From Streptomyces bicolor (GTDB lineage Bacteria; Actinomycetota; Actinomycetes; Streptomycetales; Streptomycetaceae): a stretch of DNA of 64,000 nucleotides. The stretch covers positions 124,001 to 188,000 of the forward strand of contig NZ_JOFS01000019.1 in assembly GCF_000719285.1 (NCBI RefSeq). The letters run 5' to 3'. Below are positions 52,936-61,828 of the stretch, piece by piece. The notes below the pieces were generated by a model. The model was not told where the DNA came from, made no database searches, and was given only the letters and a program-made list of their open reading frames with translations. The first letter of the stretch is position 1, and each line of letters begins with the position of its first letter. Made by a program: the position numbers and the translations under genes.

Positions 52936-53385
52936 ATGAGCATCTGGTGGTCACTCCATCTGCGGCGGGAAGCCGCGAGCGTGCCGCTCGCCCGGCGGTT
53001 GCTGATCGGCACCATGGAGACCGCGGGCGTCGACCCCGACGTGTCGTACGACCTCTCCGTCGCCCTCAGCGAGGCCTGTGCGAACGCCGTCGAACACGGC
53101 GGCGACTGCGCGCCGGACGGCTCCCCCCAGGCGTACCGCGTGACGGCGTACCTGGACGGCGAGAAGTGCCATATCGAGGTCACCGACGCGGGCCCCGGCT
53201 TCACGGCACCACCCCGTGCCCCCCGCCCGGCCGCCACCGACGCCGAGCACGGTCGCGGCCTCTGCCTCATCGCGGAACTCGCCGACCACGTCCAGATCGG
53301 CAACAAGCCGGGGCGGACCGGGGCGGTGGTGAGCTTCGACAAGATCCTCAAGTGGCGCAAGGACACGCCGTTGGTGGCGGTGTAG
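52936..53385 (+). CDS. Anti-sigma-factor-type HATPase (serine kinase-like ATP-binding protein)
   Basis: A 149-residue GHKL ATPase of the RsbW/SpoIIAB type. The N box is ALSEACANAVEHG, the G1 box VTDAGPGF and the G2 region GRGLCLIAELAD. Such proteins bind and phosphorylate anti-sigma antagonists or act as anti-sigma factors in partner-switching. The Streptomyces genome has many stand-alone copies. No sigma factor or antagonist is adjacent, but a PP2C-type protein lies about 7 kb away. The ATG at 52936 follows GGAGGCTGGAGC. Confidence 0.9.
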   Translation: MSIWWSLHLRREAASVPLARRLLIGTMETAGVDPDVSYDLSVALSEACANAVEHGGDCAPDGSPQAYRVTAYLDGEKCHIEVTDAGPGFTAPPRAPRPAATDAEHGRGLCLIAELADHVQIGNKPGRTGAVVSFDKILKWRKDTPLVAV

Positions 53386-53524
53386 CGCGGACTGGAAGTA
53401 CCCGCTGTCGTCGCCGCGCTCCAACGGACGATGACGGCCGCCGACTTCGGCTTCCTCAGGACTCACAGCCCCCGCACAGCGCCACCCCACGCCTCTGATG
53501 GGTGGCGTCCCTAATTTCCTGGTC

Positions 53525-54475
53525 ATGACGGGAAACCACAAGGACAAGTCGATCACTCGGCGCCGGGCGATCGCGGTGACCGGAGGCACGGTCGCGGCGG
53601 GCGGACTCGCCGTCGCGGGCTACCAGGCGGCCTTCGCCGACACCGGCACGACCACGACCGAGGCCGCGGCGACGGCAAGCACGACCGCCTCGGAGAGCGC
53701 CGGCACCTGCATGACGCTGATGTCGAGCGTCACCGAAGGCCCGTACTACCTCGACAACGCCCTGGTGAGAAAGGACATCACCGAGGGCAAGAGCGGTGTC
53801 CCGCTCACCCTGCGCCTCACCGTCGTCGACGCCACCGACGGCTGCACCCCGGTCCCCGGCGCCGCCGTGGAGATCTGGCACTGCGACGCCTGGGGCTACT
53901 ACTCCGGCTACACCACGGCCAACCCCGGCGGCTCCGCACCCGCCGAGAGCGAGGACGGCTCGACCGCCAACGACAACACCTACCTGCGCGGTTACCAGAT
54001 CGCCAACGCCAACGGGGTCGTCAAGTTCGAGACGATCTTCCCGGGCTGGTACACCCCGCGCACCTGCCACATCCACCTCAAGGTCCACACGGGCGGCCAG
54101 AAGGAGGACGGCACCTACGCGGGCGGCAAGGTCAACTACACCGGCCAGCTGTTCTTCGACGACGAGATCGCCCAGGAGATCTTCACGCTGGAGCCCTACT
54201 CGAAGCACTCCGGCAGCTACACCACCCTCGACGACGACATGGTCTACGACGGCGGCGGCGCCTCCAGCGGCCTGTTGACCCTCAGCCCGGTCAAGAAGGC
54301 CGACCCGTCCAAGGGTTACAAGGGCTTCCTCACCATCGGCATCGACCCCGACGCCGAGAACACCGGCGCGGGCAGCGGCGGCGGTGGCGGCGAGGGCGGT
54401 ACGCCGCCGGGCGACGCGCCGACGGGCCCCCCGCCCAGCGACGCCCCGTCGGCCTCTGCCTCGGCCTCCTCGTAG
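53525..54475 (+). CDS. Tat-exported intradiol ring-cleavage dioxygenase
   Basis: About 316 residues. The N-terminus has a twin-arginine signal (SITRRRAIAVTGG), so the enzyme is secreted. The catalytic domain (about 60-260) has the intradiol iron ligands: Tyr in EIWHCDAWGYYSGY, and Tyr plus two His in GWYTPRTCHIHLKV. Intradiol enzymes cleave catechols between the hydroxyls with Fe(III). Secreted actinobacterial examples act on lignin-derived aromatics. The C-terminal 60 residues are Gly/Ser/Pro-rich. A longer start at 53498 exists; 53525 places the Tat motif correctly. The next gene starts 11 bases downstream. Confidence 0.9.
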   Translation: MTGNHKDKSITRRRAIAVTGGTVAAGGLAVAGYQAAFADTGTTTTEAAATASTTASESAGTCMTLMSSVTEGPYYLDNALVRKDITEGKSGVPLTLRLTVVDATDGCTPVPGAAVEIWHCDAWGYYSGYTTANPGGSAPAESEDGSTANDNTYLRGYQIANANGVVKFETIFPGWYTPRTCHIHLKVHTGGQKEDGTYAGGKVNYTGQLFFDDEIAQEIFTLEPYSKHSGSYTTLDDDMVYDGGGASSGLLTLSPVKKADPSKGYKGFLTIGIDPDAENTGAGSGGGGGEGGTPPGDAPTGPPPSDAPSASASASS

Positions 54476-54486
54476 GGGATACGGCC

Positions 54487-55320
54487 ATGAGCAGCCGCGA
54501 GGACGAGGCGCTGGCGCAGGCCGCCGTGACCGCACTCACCGGGCAGCTGGCCCTGGTTCCCAAGCCGGGCCTGCCCGACCCGCGCGACCTCGGCACCCGC
54601 GTCACCCGCTGGGACCACCGCATGCTGCGCTGGTCGGCCAGGGCGCTCGGGCCGGGCCTCGCGGCGATGTCCGCCGCGGCCCGGCGCGCGGGCGAGCCGA
54701 CGCCCGGTCTCCACAGCGAACTGGGCGCGATCGGCAGGTGCACCGAGCACTCGGTACACCTCGCGGGCGGCGGCCACCGGGGCGCGCTGTGGGCGCTCGG
54801 CCTGTTGGTCGCTGCGGCCGCACTCGACCCCAGGACCGGCGCGAAGGACGTCGCCGCGACCGCCAAGCGCATCGCCGCGCACACCGACAAACGCGCCCAG
54901 CGCAGCCCCTCTCGGGGCTCCTTGGTGTCCGCCAAGTACGGCGCCGCCGGGGCACGGGGCGAGGCACGGGCCGGATTCCCGCACGTACGGCGGGCGTTGG
55001 ACGCGCTCACCGAGGCTCGCTCGGCCGGCGCCACGGAGGAGCAGGCCCGCCTGGACGCCCTGCTCACGGTGATGTCCACCCTCCAGGACACCGAACTGCT
55101 CTACACCGCGGGCCCCATCGGCCTCCGGCACGTCCAAGCGGGCGCGCGCGCAGTCCTGGAAGCGGGCGGTACGGCAACCGAGGCGGGCGCGGAAGCCCTG
55201 GCCGACCTCGACGCCGACCTGCACGCGCGCGCGTGGAGCCCAAGGGGGAGTGCCGGGCTGCTGGCGGGGGCGCTGTTCCTGGACTCGCTTCCGGTCACGG
55301 CGGGAGTGCGGGCGGCCTGA
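54487..55320 (+). CDS. CitG/MdcB-like triphosphoribosyl-dephospho-CoA synthase family protein
   Basis: A 277-residue protein with CitG-type motifs: LVPKPGLPD near the N-terminus, GGGHRGALWALGLL near residue 98 and KYGAAGARGEAR near 155. CitG makes the prosthetic group precursor of citrate and malonate lyases from dephospho-CoA and ATP. No citrate-lyase or malonate-decarboxylase genes lie near, so this is an orphan member. It starts 11 bases after the dioxygenase gene, so both may be cotranscribed although the pathways are unrelated. Confidence 0.8.
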   Translation: MSSREDEALAQAAVTALTGQLALVPKPGLPDPRDLGTRVTRWDHRMLRWSARALGPGLAAMSAAARRAGEPTPGLHSELGAIGRCTEHSVHLAGGGHRGALWALGLLVAAAALDPRTGAKDVAATAKRIAAHTDKRAQRSPSRGSLVSAKYGAAGARGEARAGFPHVRRALDALTEARSAGATEEQARLDALLTVMSTLQDTELLYTAGPIGLRHVQAGARAVLEAGGTATEAGAEALADLDADLHARAWSPRGSAGLLAGALFLDSLPVTAGVRAA

Positions 55321-55411
55321 ACGGCACGGCATGCGGGCGGCCCGCCTGAACGCCAGGGCAGGTGCGCGGGTCGTCCGTCCGTCACCTCAGGTGCGCGGGT
55401 CGCCCCGCCCG

Positions 55412-56668
55412 TCACGGCAGGAGCGCGGGTTCCCCGACCGTCTCCTCCACCCGGCGACCGGCGGCCCAGCGCGCCGCCGGTCCCATGGCGTACGACGCGG
55501 CCAGCATCGCCCCGCCCAGCAGCAGCCAGCCCGGCGCCCCCCACTCCACCAGCAGGGTCGTCAGCAGGAGCGGGCCGAGTGTGCGGGCGACGGTGACGCC
55601 GGTCCCGAAGAGCCCCTGGTACTCGCCGACGCGCCCCTCCGGAGCCAGATCGAAGGACAGCTGCCAGGAACCCGCCGAGTGCCCCATCTCGGCGACCACT
55701 TGAAGCACCGCACCCACCACCAGGACACCGACGGCCACCCACAGGGAGGCCCCCGCCGACAACGCGAACACCACGCACGCGGCGAGCATCACCCAGCCCG
55801 CGCGACGCACCGCGCGCGTGGCGGTGCCAAGGCCTGTGACGCCGCGCGCCGCCCTGACCTGGAACAGCATCACCGCACCGGTGTTGAGTACGAACAGTGC
55901 GGAGACCAGCCAGGCCGGCGCCTCGGTCCGGCGGGTGATCCACAGAGGCAGCACCAGACTCAGCAGCGGCAACCGGAGCAGCAGGACCGTATTGAGGAGC
56001 GCCACGACAACGTACGGCCGGTCACCCAGCACCGCCATGCCGTGACGTTTCCGCTCAAGTCCCCGTTGCCCCACCGGAATTGCTCGCACCGCCTGCACGG
56101 CCGGCAATCGCAGCAACAGCCCCGCACACACCAGAAAGCTCACCGCGTCCAACGCGAACACCCCGAGATACGCCGCCCGCGTCCCGGCGTGCAGCGCCAG
56201 CCCGCCCAGCCCCGCACCCACCGCGAGCCCGGCGTTGAGCGTCGACTGCAGATGCGCCAGCAGCCCGGTCCGCTCCCCGGCGGGCACCAGTCCCGCCAGC
56301 AGCGCCTGCCGCGCCGCCGCGAGCCCGGACTGCACGGCGGCGTACGCGCACGCGGCCAGCACGAACGGCACGAAGCCGCGCACGACCGTGAACGACGCCA
56401 CCGCGAGCCCCGTCGCGAGGGCCAGCAGCACCGCCGTACCGCGCGGTCCGCACCGGTCCGCGAGCCGCCCCAGCGGAACCCCGACCAGCGAGCCGACCGC
56501 CCAGCCGACGGTCAGCCCGAGCCCCACGCGCGCGGGGGCGAGGCCGACGATCTGGCTGAAGTAGAGGGCCGACGTCGTGTAGTAGGCGCCGTCCCCGACC
56601 GAGTTGCTCAACTGGGCGAGGGCGAGGACGCGTTGCGGACCGGCGGGCGGGACGAGCGAGTTCGTCAT
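55412..56668 (-). CDS. MFS transporter
   Basis: A 418-residue protein with twelve hydrophobic segments. The signature between helices 2 and 3 is GVPLGRLADRCGPRGTAVLL. It begins MTNSLVPPAGPQRVLALAQL and resembles drug efflux pumps of the DHA family. It lies 112 bases downstream of a MocR regulator in the same orientation, which suggests MocR may control it. Substrate unknown. It converges on the CitG-like gene with 91 bases between stops. Confidence 0.88.
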   Translation of the reverse strand: MTNSLVPPAGPQRVLALAQLSNSVGDGAYYTTSALYFSQIVGLAPARVGLGLTVGWAVGSLVGVPLGRLADRCGPRGTAVLLALATGLAVASFTVVRGFVPFVLAACAYAAVQSGLAAARQALLAGLVPAGERTGLLAHLQSTLNAGLAVGAGLGGLALHAGTRAAYLGVFALDAVSFLVCAGLLLRLPAVQAVRAIPVGQRGLERKRHGMAVLGDRPYVVVALLNTVLLLRLPLLSLVLPLWITRRTEAPAWLVSALFVLNTGAVMLFQVRAARGVTGLGTATRAVRRAGWVMLAACVVFALSAGASLWVAVGVLVVGAVLQVVAEMGHSAGSWQLSFDLAPEGRVGEYQGLFGTGVTVARTLGPLLLTTLLVEWGAPGWLLLGGAMLAASYAMGPAARWAAGRRVEETVGEPALLP

Positions 56669-56780
56669 GCCTACGACACTAAGAACGCAGTGGGCCGCTC
56701 AACAGGACCAATCCCTGGTTGCTTCAATGGCCCAATTCGCTGTCCCCATGGCCCGTTCGGGGCATACCGCCCGGCCCCGC

Positions 56781-58127
56781 TCAGCCGCCCTCCAACACCC
56801 TCACCAGCACCTCCAACGCCTCCGGATACACCCGCTCCCGAGGCGTCCCGTACCCCACGACCAGCCCCTGCGGCCGCTCCTCGCCGCCGCCCGGGGCATG
56901 CCAGTGTTCCCCAAGACGCCCCAGCGCGAGCCCTTCCGCCTCCGCCCGCGCCAGCACCCGCGCCTCGTCGTCGACCTCCACCAGCGCGTGCAGCCCGGCC
57001 GCGATCCCGCGCACGGGCCGCCGCGCCCCCAGCCGGTCCAGCAGCTGATCCCGGCGCCGCCGGTACCGCAGCCGACAGGCCCGCACATGCCGGTCGTACG
57101 CATGGCTGTCGATCAGTTCGGCGAGTGCCAACTGGCCGATGGTCTCGGTGTGATGGTCGCTGTGCAGCTTGGCGTCGGCGACGGCGTCGACCAGGTGCGG
57201 CGGCAGCACCATCCAGCCGAGCCGCAGCGCGGGCCCGAGCGTCTTCGAGGCCGTGCCCAGGTACGCCACGTGGCCCGGTGCCATCCCCTGCAGCGCGCCG
57301 ACGGGCTGGCGGTCGTAGCGGAACTCCCCGTCGTAGTCGTCCTCGACGATCAGCCCGCCACGCGCGCGTGCCCAGTCGGTGAGCGCCCGCCGCCGCTCGG
57401 GGTGCAGCGTCACGCCGGTCGGGTACTGATGCGCCGGCGTGACGACCACGGCCGAGCAGTCCCCCAACTCCTCCGCGCAGACGCCCCTTCCATCGACCCC
57501 CACGGGCACGACGACGCCCCCGTTGCGCCGGACCACCTCCCGATGGAACGGCAGCCCCGGGTCCTCCATGGCGACGCCGCCGCCCTCCAGCACACGCGTG
57601 AGCAACGCCAGCCCCTGCACATACCCCGAGGTGATCACGATCCGCTCCGGCGGCGCGATCACCCCACGCGCCCGCCCCAGATACCCCGACAACGCGGTCC
57701 GCAACTCGATCCGACCCCGCGGATCGCCGTAGTCATACGCCAGCGAGGGCGCCGTCGCGATGGCCCGCCGCAGCGCCCGCAACCAGGCGGCCGCCGGAAA
57801 CGCCCCCACATCCGGACTCCCCGGCCGCAGATCGAAACGCGGCTCACGCGCGCGTGCGGAGGCCTCCGGCGGTTCGGCGTCAGGGAGGGGCAGAGAAGCG
57901 ACCTGTGTACCAGCCCCCTGCCGAGCGGTGAGGTATCCCTCGGCGACGAGCTGGTCGTACGCCGCCTTCACGGTGTTCCGAGAGATCCCGAGTTCGTCCG
58001 CGAGCCGCCGCGTGGCAGGCAACCGCTCGCCGGGCGCCAGCCGCCCGGCCCGCACGGCATCGCGCAGCGCCCGCTCAAGCCCAGCACGACGGCCGTCGCC
58101 GACGGCGAGTTCCAGGTGCAGGTCCAC
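56781..58127 (-). CDS. MocR/PdxR-type GntR regulator with aminotransferase domain
   Basis: About 448 residues. A GntR winged helix (residues 5-70, with GERLPATRRLADELGISRNT) is joined to a type I aminotransferase-like domain (about 100-440). The PLP lysine is in TASKTLGPALRLGW. MocR regulators bind PLP or amino-acid adducts and often control vitamin B6 or amino-acid genes; members named PdxR activate pdxST. Here the likely target is the MFS gene downstream. The GTG at 58127 is preceded by GGGGTTGGG; the upstream open frame runs into a dispersed repeat and is not coding. Confidence 0.88.
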   Translation of the reverse strand: MDLHLELAVGDGRRAGLERALRDAVRAGRLAPGERLPATRRLADELGISRNTVKAAYDQLVAEGYLTARQGAGTQVASLPLPDAEPPEASARAREPRFDLRPGSPDVGAFPAAAWLRALRRAIATAPSLAYDYGDPRGRIELRTALSGYLGRARGVIAPPERIVITSGYVQGLALLTRVLEGGGVAMEDPGLPFHREVVRRNGGVVVPVGVDGRGVCAEELGDCSAVVVTPAHQYPTGVTLHPERRRALTDWARARGGLIVEDDYDGEFRYDRQPVGALQGMAPGHVAYLGTASKTLGPALRLGWMVLPPHLVDAVADAKLHSDHHTETIGQLALAELIDSHAYDRHVRACRLRYRRRRDQLLDRLGARRPVRGIAAGLHALVEVDDEARVLARAEAEGLALGRLGEHWHAPGGGEERPQGLVVGYGTPRERVYPEALEVLVRVLEGG

Positions 58128-58131
58128 CCCA

Positions 58132-58200
58132 ACCCCCCCAGGGGCGCGGGGAACTGCGCGATCAGCCCCCACGACCCGCAGACCGCGACGATGGCCGGAC
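58132..58200. repeat. Dispersed Streptomyces intergenic repeat (GGGGCGCGGGGAACTGCGCG type)
   Basis: GGGGCGCGGGGAACTGCGCG followed by ATCAGCCCCCACGACCCGCAG is a member of a sequence I recall as very common between Streptomyces genes. It can fold into a stem and may end transcription. It fills the gap between the MocR start and pepP. Confidence 0.6.
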
Positions 58201-58231
58201 ACCCCTCCGGCACCCGGCCATCGATCCGACG

Positions 58232-59689
58232 TCAGCCCTTCAAAGAGGCCATCCAGTCCTCAACCTCATCCGACCGCCGAGGCAGCGCAGCGCTCAGGTT
58301 CCGGTTGCCCTCGGCCGTCACCAGAATGTCGTCCTCGATCCGCACCCCGATCCCCCGGTACTCCTCCGGCACGGTCAGGTCGTCGGCCTGGAAGTACAGC
58401 CCCGGCTCGACGGTCAGCACCATGCCCGCCTCCAGCGTGCCGTCGACATACGACTCCACGCGCGCGGCGGCGCAGTCGTGCACGTCCATGCCGAGCATGT
58501 GCCCGGTCCCGTGCAGCGTCCACCGGCGCTGCAGCCCGAGCTCCAGCACCCGCTCCACCGGGCCCTCGACCAGCCCCCACTCGACGAGCCGCTCGGCCAG
58601 CACACGCTGTGCCGCGTCGTGGAAGTCCCGGAACTTCCCGCCCGGCTGCACGGCCGCGATGCCGGCCTCCTGGGCGTCGTACACGGCGTCGTAGATCTTC
58701 TTCTGGATCTCGCTGAACCGGCCGTTGATCGGCAGCGTGCGCGTGACGTCGGCGGTGTAGTACGTGTGCGTCTCGACGCCCGCGTCCAGCAGCAGCAGAT
58801 CACCGGAGCGCACGGGCCCGTCGTTGCGCACCCAGTGCAGCGTGCAGGCGTGCGGGCCGGCCGCGCAGATGGAGCCGTAACCGACGTCGTTGCCCTCCAC
58901 ACGCGCGCGGAGGAAGAACGTGCCCTCGATGTAGCGCTCGGAGGTCGCCTCGGCCTTGTCGAGGACCTTCACCACGTCCTCGAAGCCGCGCACCGTCGAG
59001 TCGACGGCCTTCTGCAGCTCGCCGATCTCGAACTCGTCCTTGACCAGCCGGGCCTCGGAGAGGAAGACGCGCAGCTCCTCGTCCCGCTCGGCGGTGACCT
59101 TGTCGGTCAGCGCGGCCTCGATGCCGGCGTCGTGGCCGCGTACGACACGCACCGGACCCGTCGCCTCGCGCAGCTTGCCGGCCAGCTCGCGCACGTCGGA
59201 CGCGGGGATGCCGTAGAGCTTCTCCGCTTCGGTGAGCGAGTGCCGGCGGCCGACCCACAGCTCGCCCTGGCCGGAGAGCCAGAACTCGCCGTTCTCGCGG
59301 TCGGAGCGCGGCAGGAGGTAGATCGTCGCCTTGTGACCGTCGGAGACGGGCTCCAGGACGAGCACGCCGTCCTCGGTCTGGTTGCCGGTGAGGTAGGTGT
59401 ACTCGACCGACGCCCGGAAGGGGTACTCGGTGTCGTTCGACCGCGTCTTCAGGTTGCCGGCGGGGATCACCAGACGCTCGCCCGGGAACCGCGCCGAAAG
59501 CGCGGCGCGCCGCGCGGCGGTCTCGGCGGCCTGGGGGATCGGCTGCAGGTCGCGCAGCTCGGTGTCGGCCCAGCCGGACTTCATGTTCTCGGCAAGCTCG
59601 TCGGACACGCCCGGGTACAGGCCGTTCTTGCGCTGCTTGATGGGCTCTTCCGACTCTTCCGGGGTCTCCGGGGTGAGCTCGTCGGCCAC
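58232..59689 (-). CDS. pepP: Aminopeptidase P (Xaa-Pro aminopeptidase)
   Basis: A 485-residue M24B enzyme. Metal ligands: two Asp in LLLLDAGVETHTYYTADVT, His in HGTGHMLGMDVHD, Glu in TVEPGLYF and Glu in GVRIEDDILVT. The creatinase N-terminal domain fills about 50-200. It removes the first residue from peptides with proline in position 2 in the cytoplasm. I prefer the GTG at 59689, six bases after the AGGAGG, over the ATG at 59695, which touches that ribosome-binding site. Two M24 family proteins thus occur in this window. Confidence 0.95.
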   Translation of the reverse strand: MADELTPETPEESEEPIKQRKNGLYPGVSDELAENMKSGWADTELRDLQPIPQAAETAARRAALSARFPGERLVIPAGNLKTRSNDTEYPFRASVEYTYLTGNQTEDGVLVLEPVSDGHKATIYLLPRSDRENGEFWLSGQGELWVGRRHSLTEAEKLYGIPASDVRELAGKLREATGPVRVVRGHDAGIEAALTDKVTAERDEELRVFLSEARLVKDEFEIGELQKAVDSTVRGFEDVVKVLDKAEATSERYIEGTFFLRARVEGNDVGYGSICAAGPHACTLHWVRNDGPVRSGDLLLLDAGVETHTYYTADVTRTLPINGRFSEIQKKIYDAVYDAQEAGIAAVQPGGKFRDFHDAAQRVLAERLVEWGLVEGPVERVLELGLQRRWTLHGTGHMLGMDVHDCAAARVESYVDGTLEAGMVLTVEPGLYFQADDLTVPEEYRGIGVRIEDDILVTAEGNRNLSAALPRRSDEVEDWMASLKG

Positions 59690-59813
59690 GGTCATCCTCC
59701 TCGATACGGCACTGGACCCCCTCCATCGTACGGACGTACAGGAGGGAACCCAGGGTCGAAGGACCGTCACCGAGGGCTGCTATGCCGTGATCACGAAACC
59801 CGTTATGGGCCGC

Positions 59814-61325
59814 CTACTCGAACCGAGCCGCCAGCAGGACCACGTCCTCCTCGCTGTCCGCCCGGTCCAGCCCGTCCGGCAGCACGGTCCGCAGGACGTG
59901 GTCGACGACGGCGTCCGGTTCGTGCCGGATGGCCCTGGGTACCCCGGCTGCCGCCGCGTGCAGCCGGGTGAACGCCCGGTCCGTGGGGTCGCCGGTGCGG
60001 TGCAGCAGTCCGTCGGTGTACAGCAGAACCGTCTCTCCGGCTTGCGCCGTCAGCTCCACGCTCGGCGCCTCCCAGCAGGCCAGCATGCCCAGCGGCGCGG
60101 ACACGGACGTCTCCACGAACTCGGTGCGCCGCTCGCCGATCAGCAGCGGCGGGGTGTGTCCGGCACCGGCGAGCGTGATCTTGCGCAGGGCGGGCTCGCA
60201 GTAGGCGAACAGGGCGGTGGCGGAGCGGGCGGGCTCGGTGAGTCTGAGCAGCAGTTCCAGGTCGGACAGCACCGCGACCGGGTCCTCGCCCTCCATGACG
60301 GCGTACGCCCGCAAGCTGGCCCTGAGCCGTCCCATCGCGGCGACCGCGCTGGGCCCGGAACCGGTCACCGAGCCGACGGCCAGGCCGAGCGCGGCGTCCG
60401 GCAGCGGCAGCGCGTCGTACCAGTCGCCGCCCCCGCGCGGGCCGGTGCGATGCCGGGCGGCGAGCTGGACGCCCGCCACGCGGGGCAGCCGGGAGGGGAG
60501 CAGTTCCTCCGCCATGGTCCGCATGCACGCGCGCGTGCGCTCGACTTCGAGGAGCCGGGCCAGGTGCTCGGTGGCGTATCGGGTGTACAGGCCGACGAGG
60601 TGGCGTCGGCGTTCGGCCGGTTCGGCGGGCTCGTCGTACAGCCACACGGCGGCGCCGAGGCGGCCGGCGGCCTCGGTGGACAGGGGGAGTGCGTAGCTCG
60701 CGGCGTAGCCGAGGCGTGCGGCCACCTCACGGTGCCGTGGGTCGAGCCCGTCCTCGGCGAACAGGTCGGGCTCGGCGATCTCGCCGTCGCCGCCCGGGAG
60801 GCCGTCGAGGATCCTGCCGTACGACATCACGCTGCGCGGGACGGTCTCGATGTGCCCGAGGTCCGCGCGGGCCAGTCCGAGCCCGATGGTCGTGTCGGGG
60901 CCCAGCCCGTCCGCCGGTTCCAGTACGACGAGACCGCGCCGGGCGCCCACGAGGGCGGATCCGGCGCGCAGCAGTTCCTCCATGGCCTCGGCGAGCACGC
61001 TCGTGCGGGCCAGGCGTTCGGTGAGTTCGTGGAGTGTCGTGAGGTCCGAGACCCAGCCGGCCAGACGGTCCTGGAGCAGCACCCCCGGGGGGTTCGGCGG
61101 GGGGACCGCTGAGGCACCCGAGGCCGCCTGCGCGGGCGCGACAGTGTGTGCGGGCGAGGGAACCGTCGAATCGATTCCGGCCACTTTCGGAGGGTGGGGA
61201 GCGTTCATGGCGTCCGGCTTTCCGACCGGTGCGTATTGCTCAAAAGCATCGCAAACCCCCATGTCATTCTGCGCCGCTAGCAGTGTCTCCACATGTACAC
61301 GCACTCGTGAGGGGATGTCCAGCAT
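59814..61325 (-). CDS. PP2C/SpoIIE-type phosphatase-like protein with GAF domain, first acidic motif altered
   Basis: A 503-residue protein. A Pro/Ala leader precedes a GAF-like domain (about 90-260, with VLEPADGLGPD and SYALPLSTEAAGRLGAAVWL). The C-terminal half has the SpoIIE fold: GGDWYDALPLPD, LLYTDGLLHRTG and the final SEEDVVLLAARF. The normal GDVxGHG metal motif reads GSVTGSG, so one Asp ligand is missing and activity is doubtful. These proteins usually dephosphorylate anti-sigma antagonists. The ATG at 61325 is the start of the recognisable protein. It stands upstream of a 500-base gene-free region. Confidence 0.85.
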   Translation of the reverse strand: MLDIPSRVRVHVETLLAAQNDMGVCDAFEQYAPVGKPDAMNAPHPPKVAGIDSTVPSPAHTVAPAQAASGASAVPPPNPPGVLLQDRLAGWVSDLTTLHELTERLARTSVLAEAMEELLRAGSALVGARRGLVVLEPADGLGPDTTIGLGLARADLGHIETVPRSVMSYGRILDGLPGGDGEIAEPDLFAEDGLDPRHREVAARLGYAASYALPLSTEAAGRLGAAVWLYDEPAEPAERRRHLVGLYTRYATEHLARLLEVERTRACMRTMAEELLPSRLPRVAGVQLAARHRTGPRGGGDWYDALPLPDAALGLAVGSVTGSGPSAVAAMGRLRASLRAYAVMEGEDPVAVLSDLELLLRLTEPARSATALFAYCEPALRKITLAGAGHTPPLLIGERRTEFVETSVSAPLGMLACWEAPSVELTAQAGETVLLYTDGLLHRTGDPTDRAFTRLHAAAAGVPRAIRHEPDAVVDHVLRTVLPDGLDRADSEEDVVLLAARFE

Positions 61326-61828
61326 TGTCCTGCCGGGATTCCTGGTGTCCGTGGGCAACCAGAGCACTCGGCGTAGACCTCTTGCGCAAAGGCAAAGTTG
61401 GCTTAAAACTGCCGCAGTGAACGGGGTATTGCGGTCGACTGGTTTCGCTCCACGGAGCGTCACAGCGGTCGTGATGGGTACGTACTCGGTGAAGGCCAGG
61501 GGTGGTTGACAACCACCCGGAACCTGGTGACGGACCCGGGCGTCTTAGCCACCGACGATCGTGCCCCATCCTCCCGTGGCGGAGGCGAAGAGAAATACGC
61601 GCGACGGTAAAACGCCAGACTTCGCCACCCCACGCCACGCCCATGCTTTTGATGGACGCAGTATGGACGAGGCTGCCGCGGAAGCAGTCAACGCTCGGCC
61701 CATAGGGGTTTCCCTTGCTCAAGGCAGGGGTGTGATGCGCCATTAGGTACGCACAGTGAAGTGATCGACACATGGTGTGATGTGGACCACGGTGTTGCCA
61801 GCGGTGCAACGGAAAGGAACGAGCGCTC
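61326..61828. other. Gene-free region with a 19-bp palindrome
   Basis: No coding or RNA gene is supported in these 503 bases between divergent genes. GGGTGGTTGACAACCACCC at 61500-61518 is a perfect 9-1-9 inverted repeat and a probable operator for a dimeric regulator. Promoters of both divergent genes are expected here. Confidence 0.6.

Noticed and set aside
55250..57382. 710-residue plus-strand frame opposite the MFS and MocR genes
   Set aside because: Antisense shadow of two real genes, with unbroken GC-rich bias and no domain.
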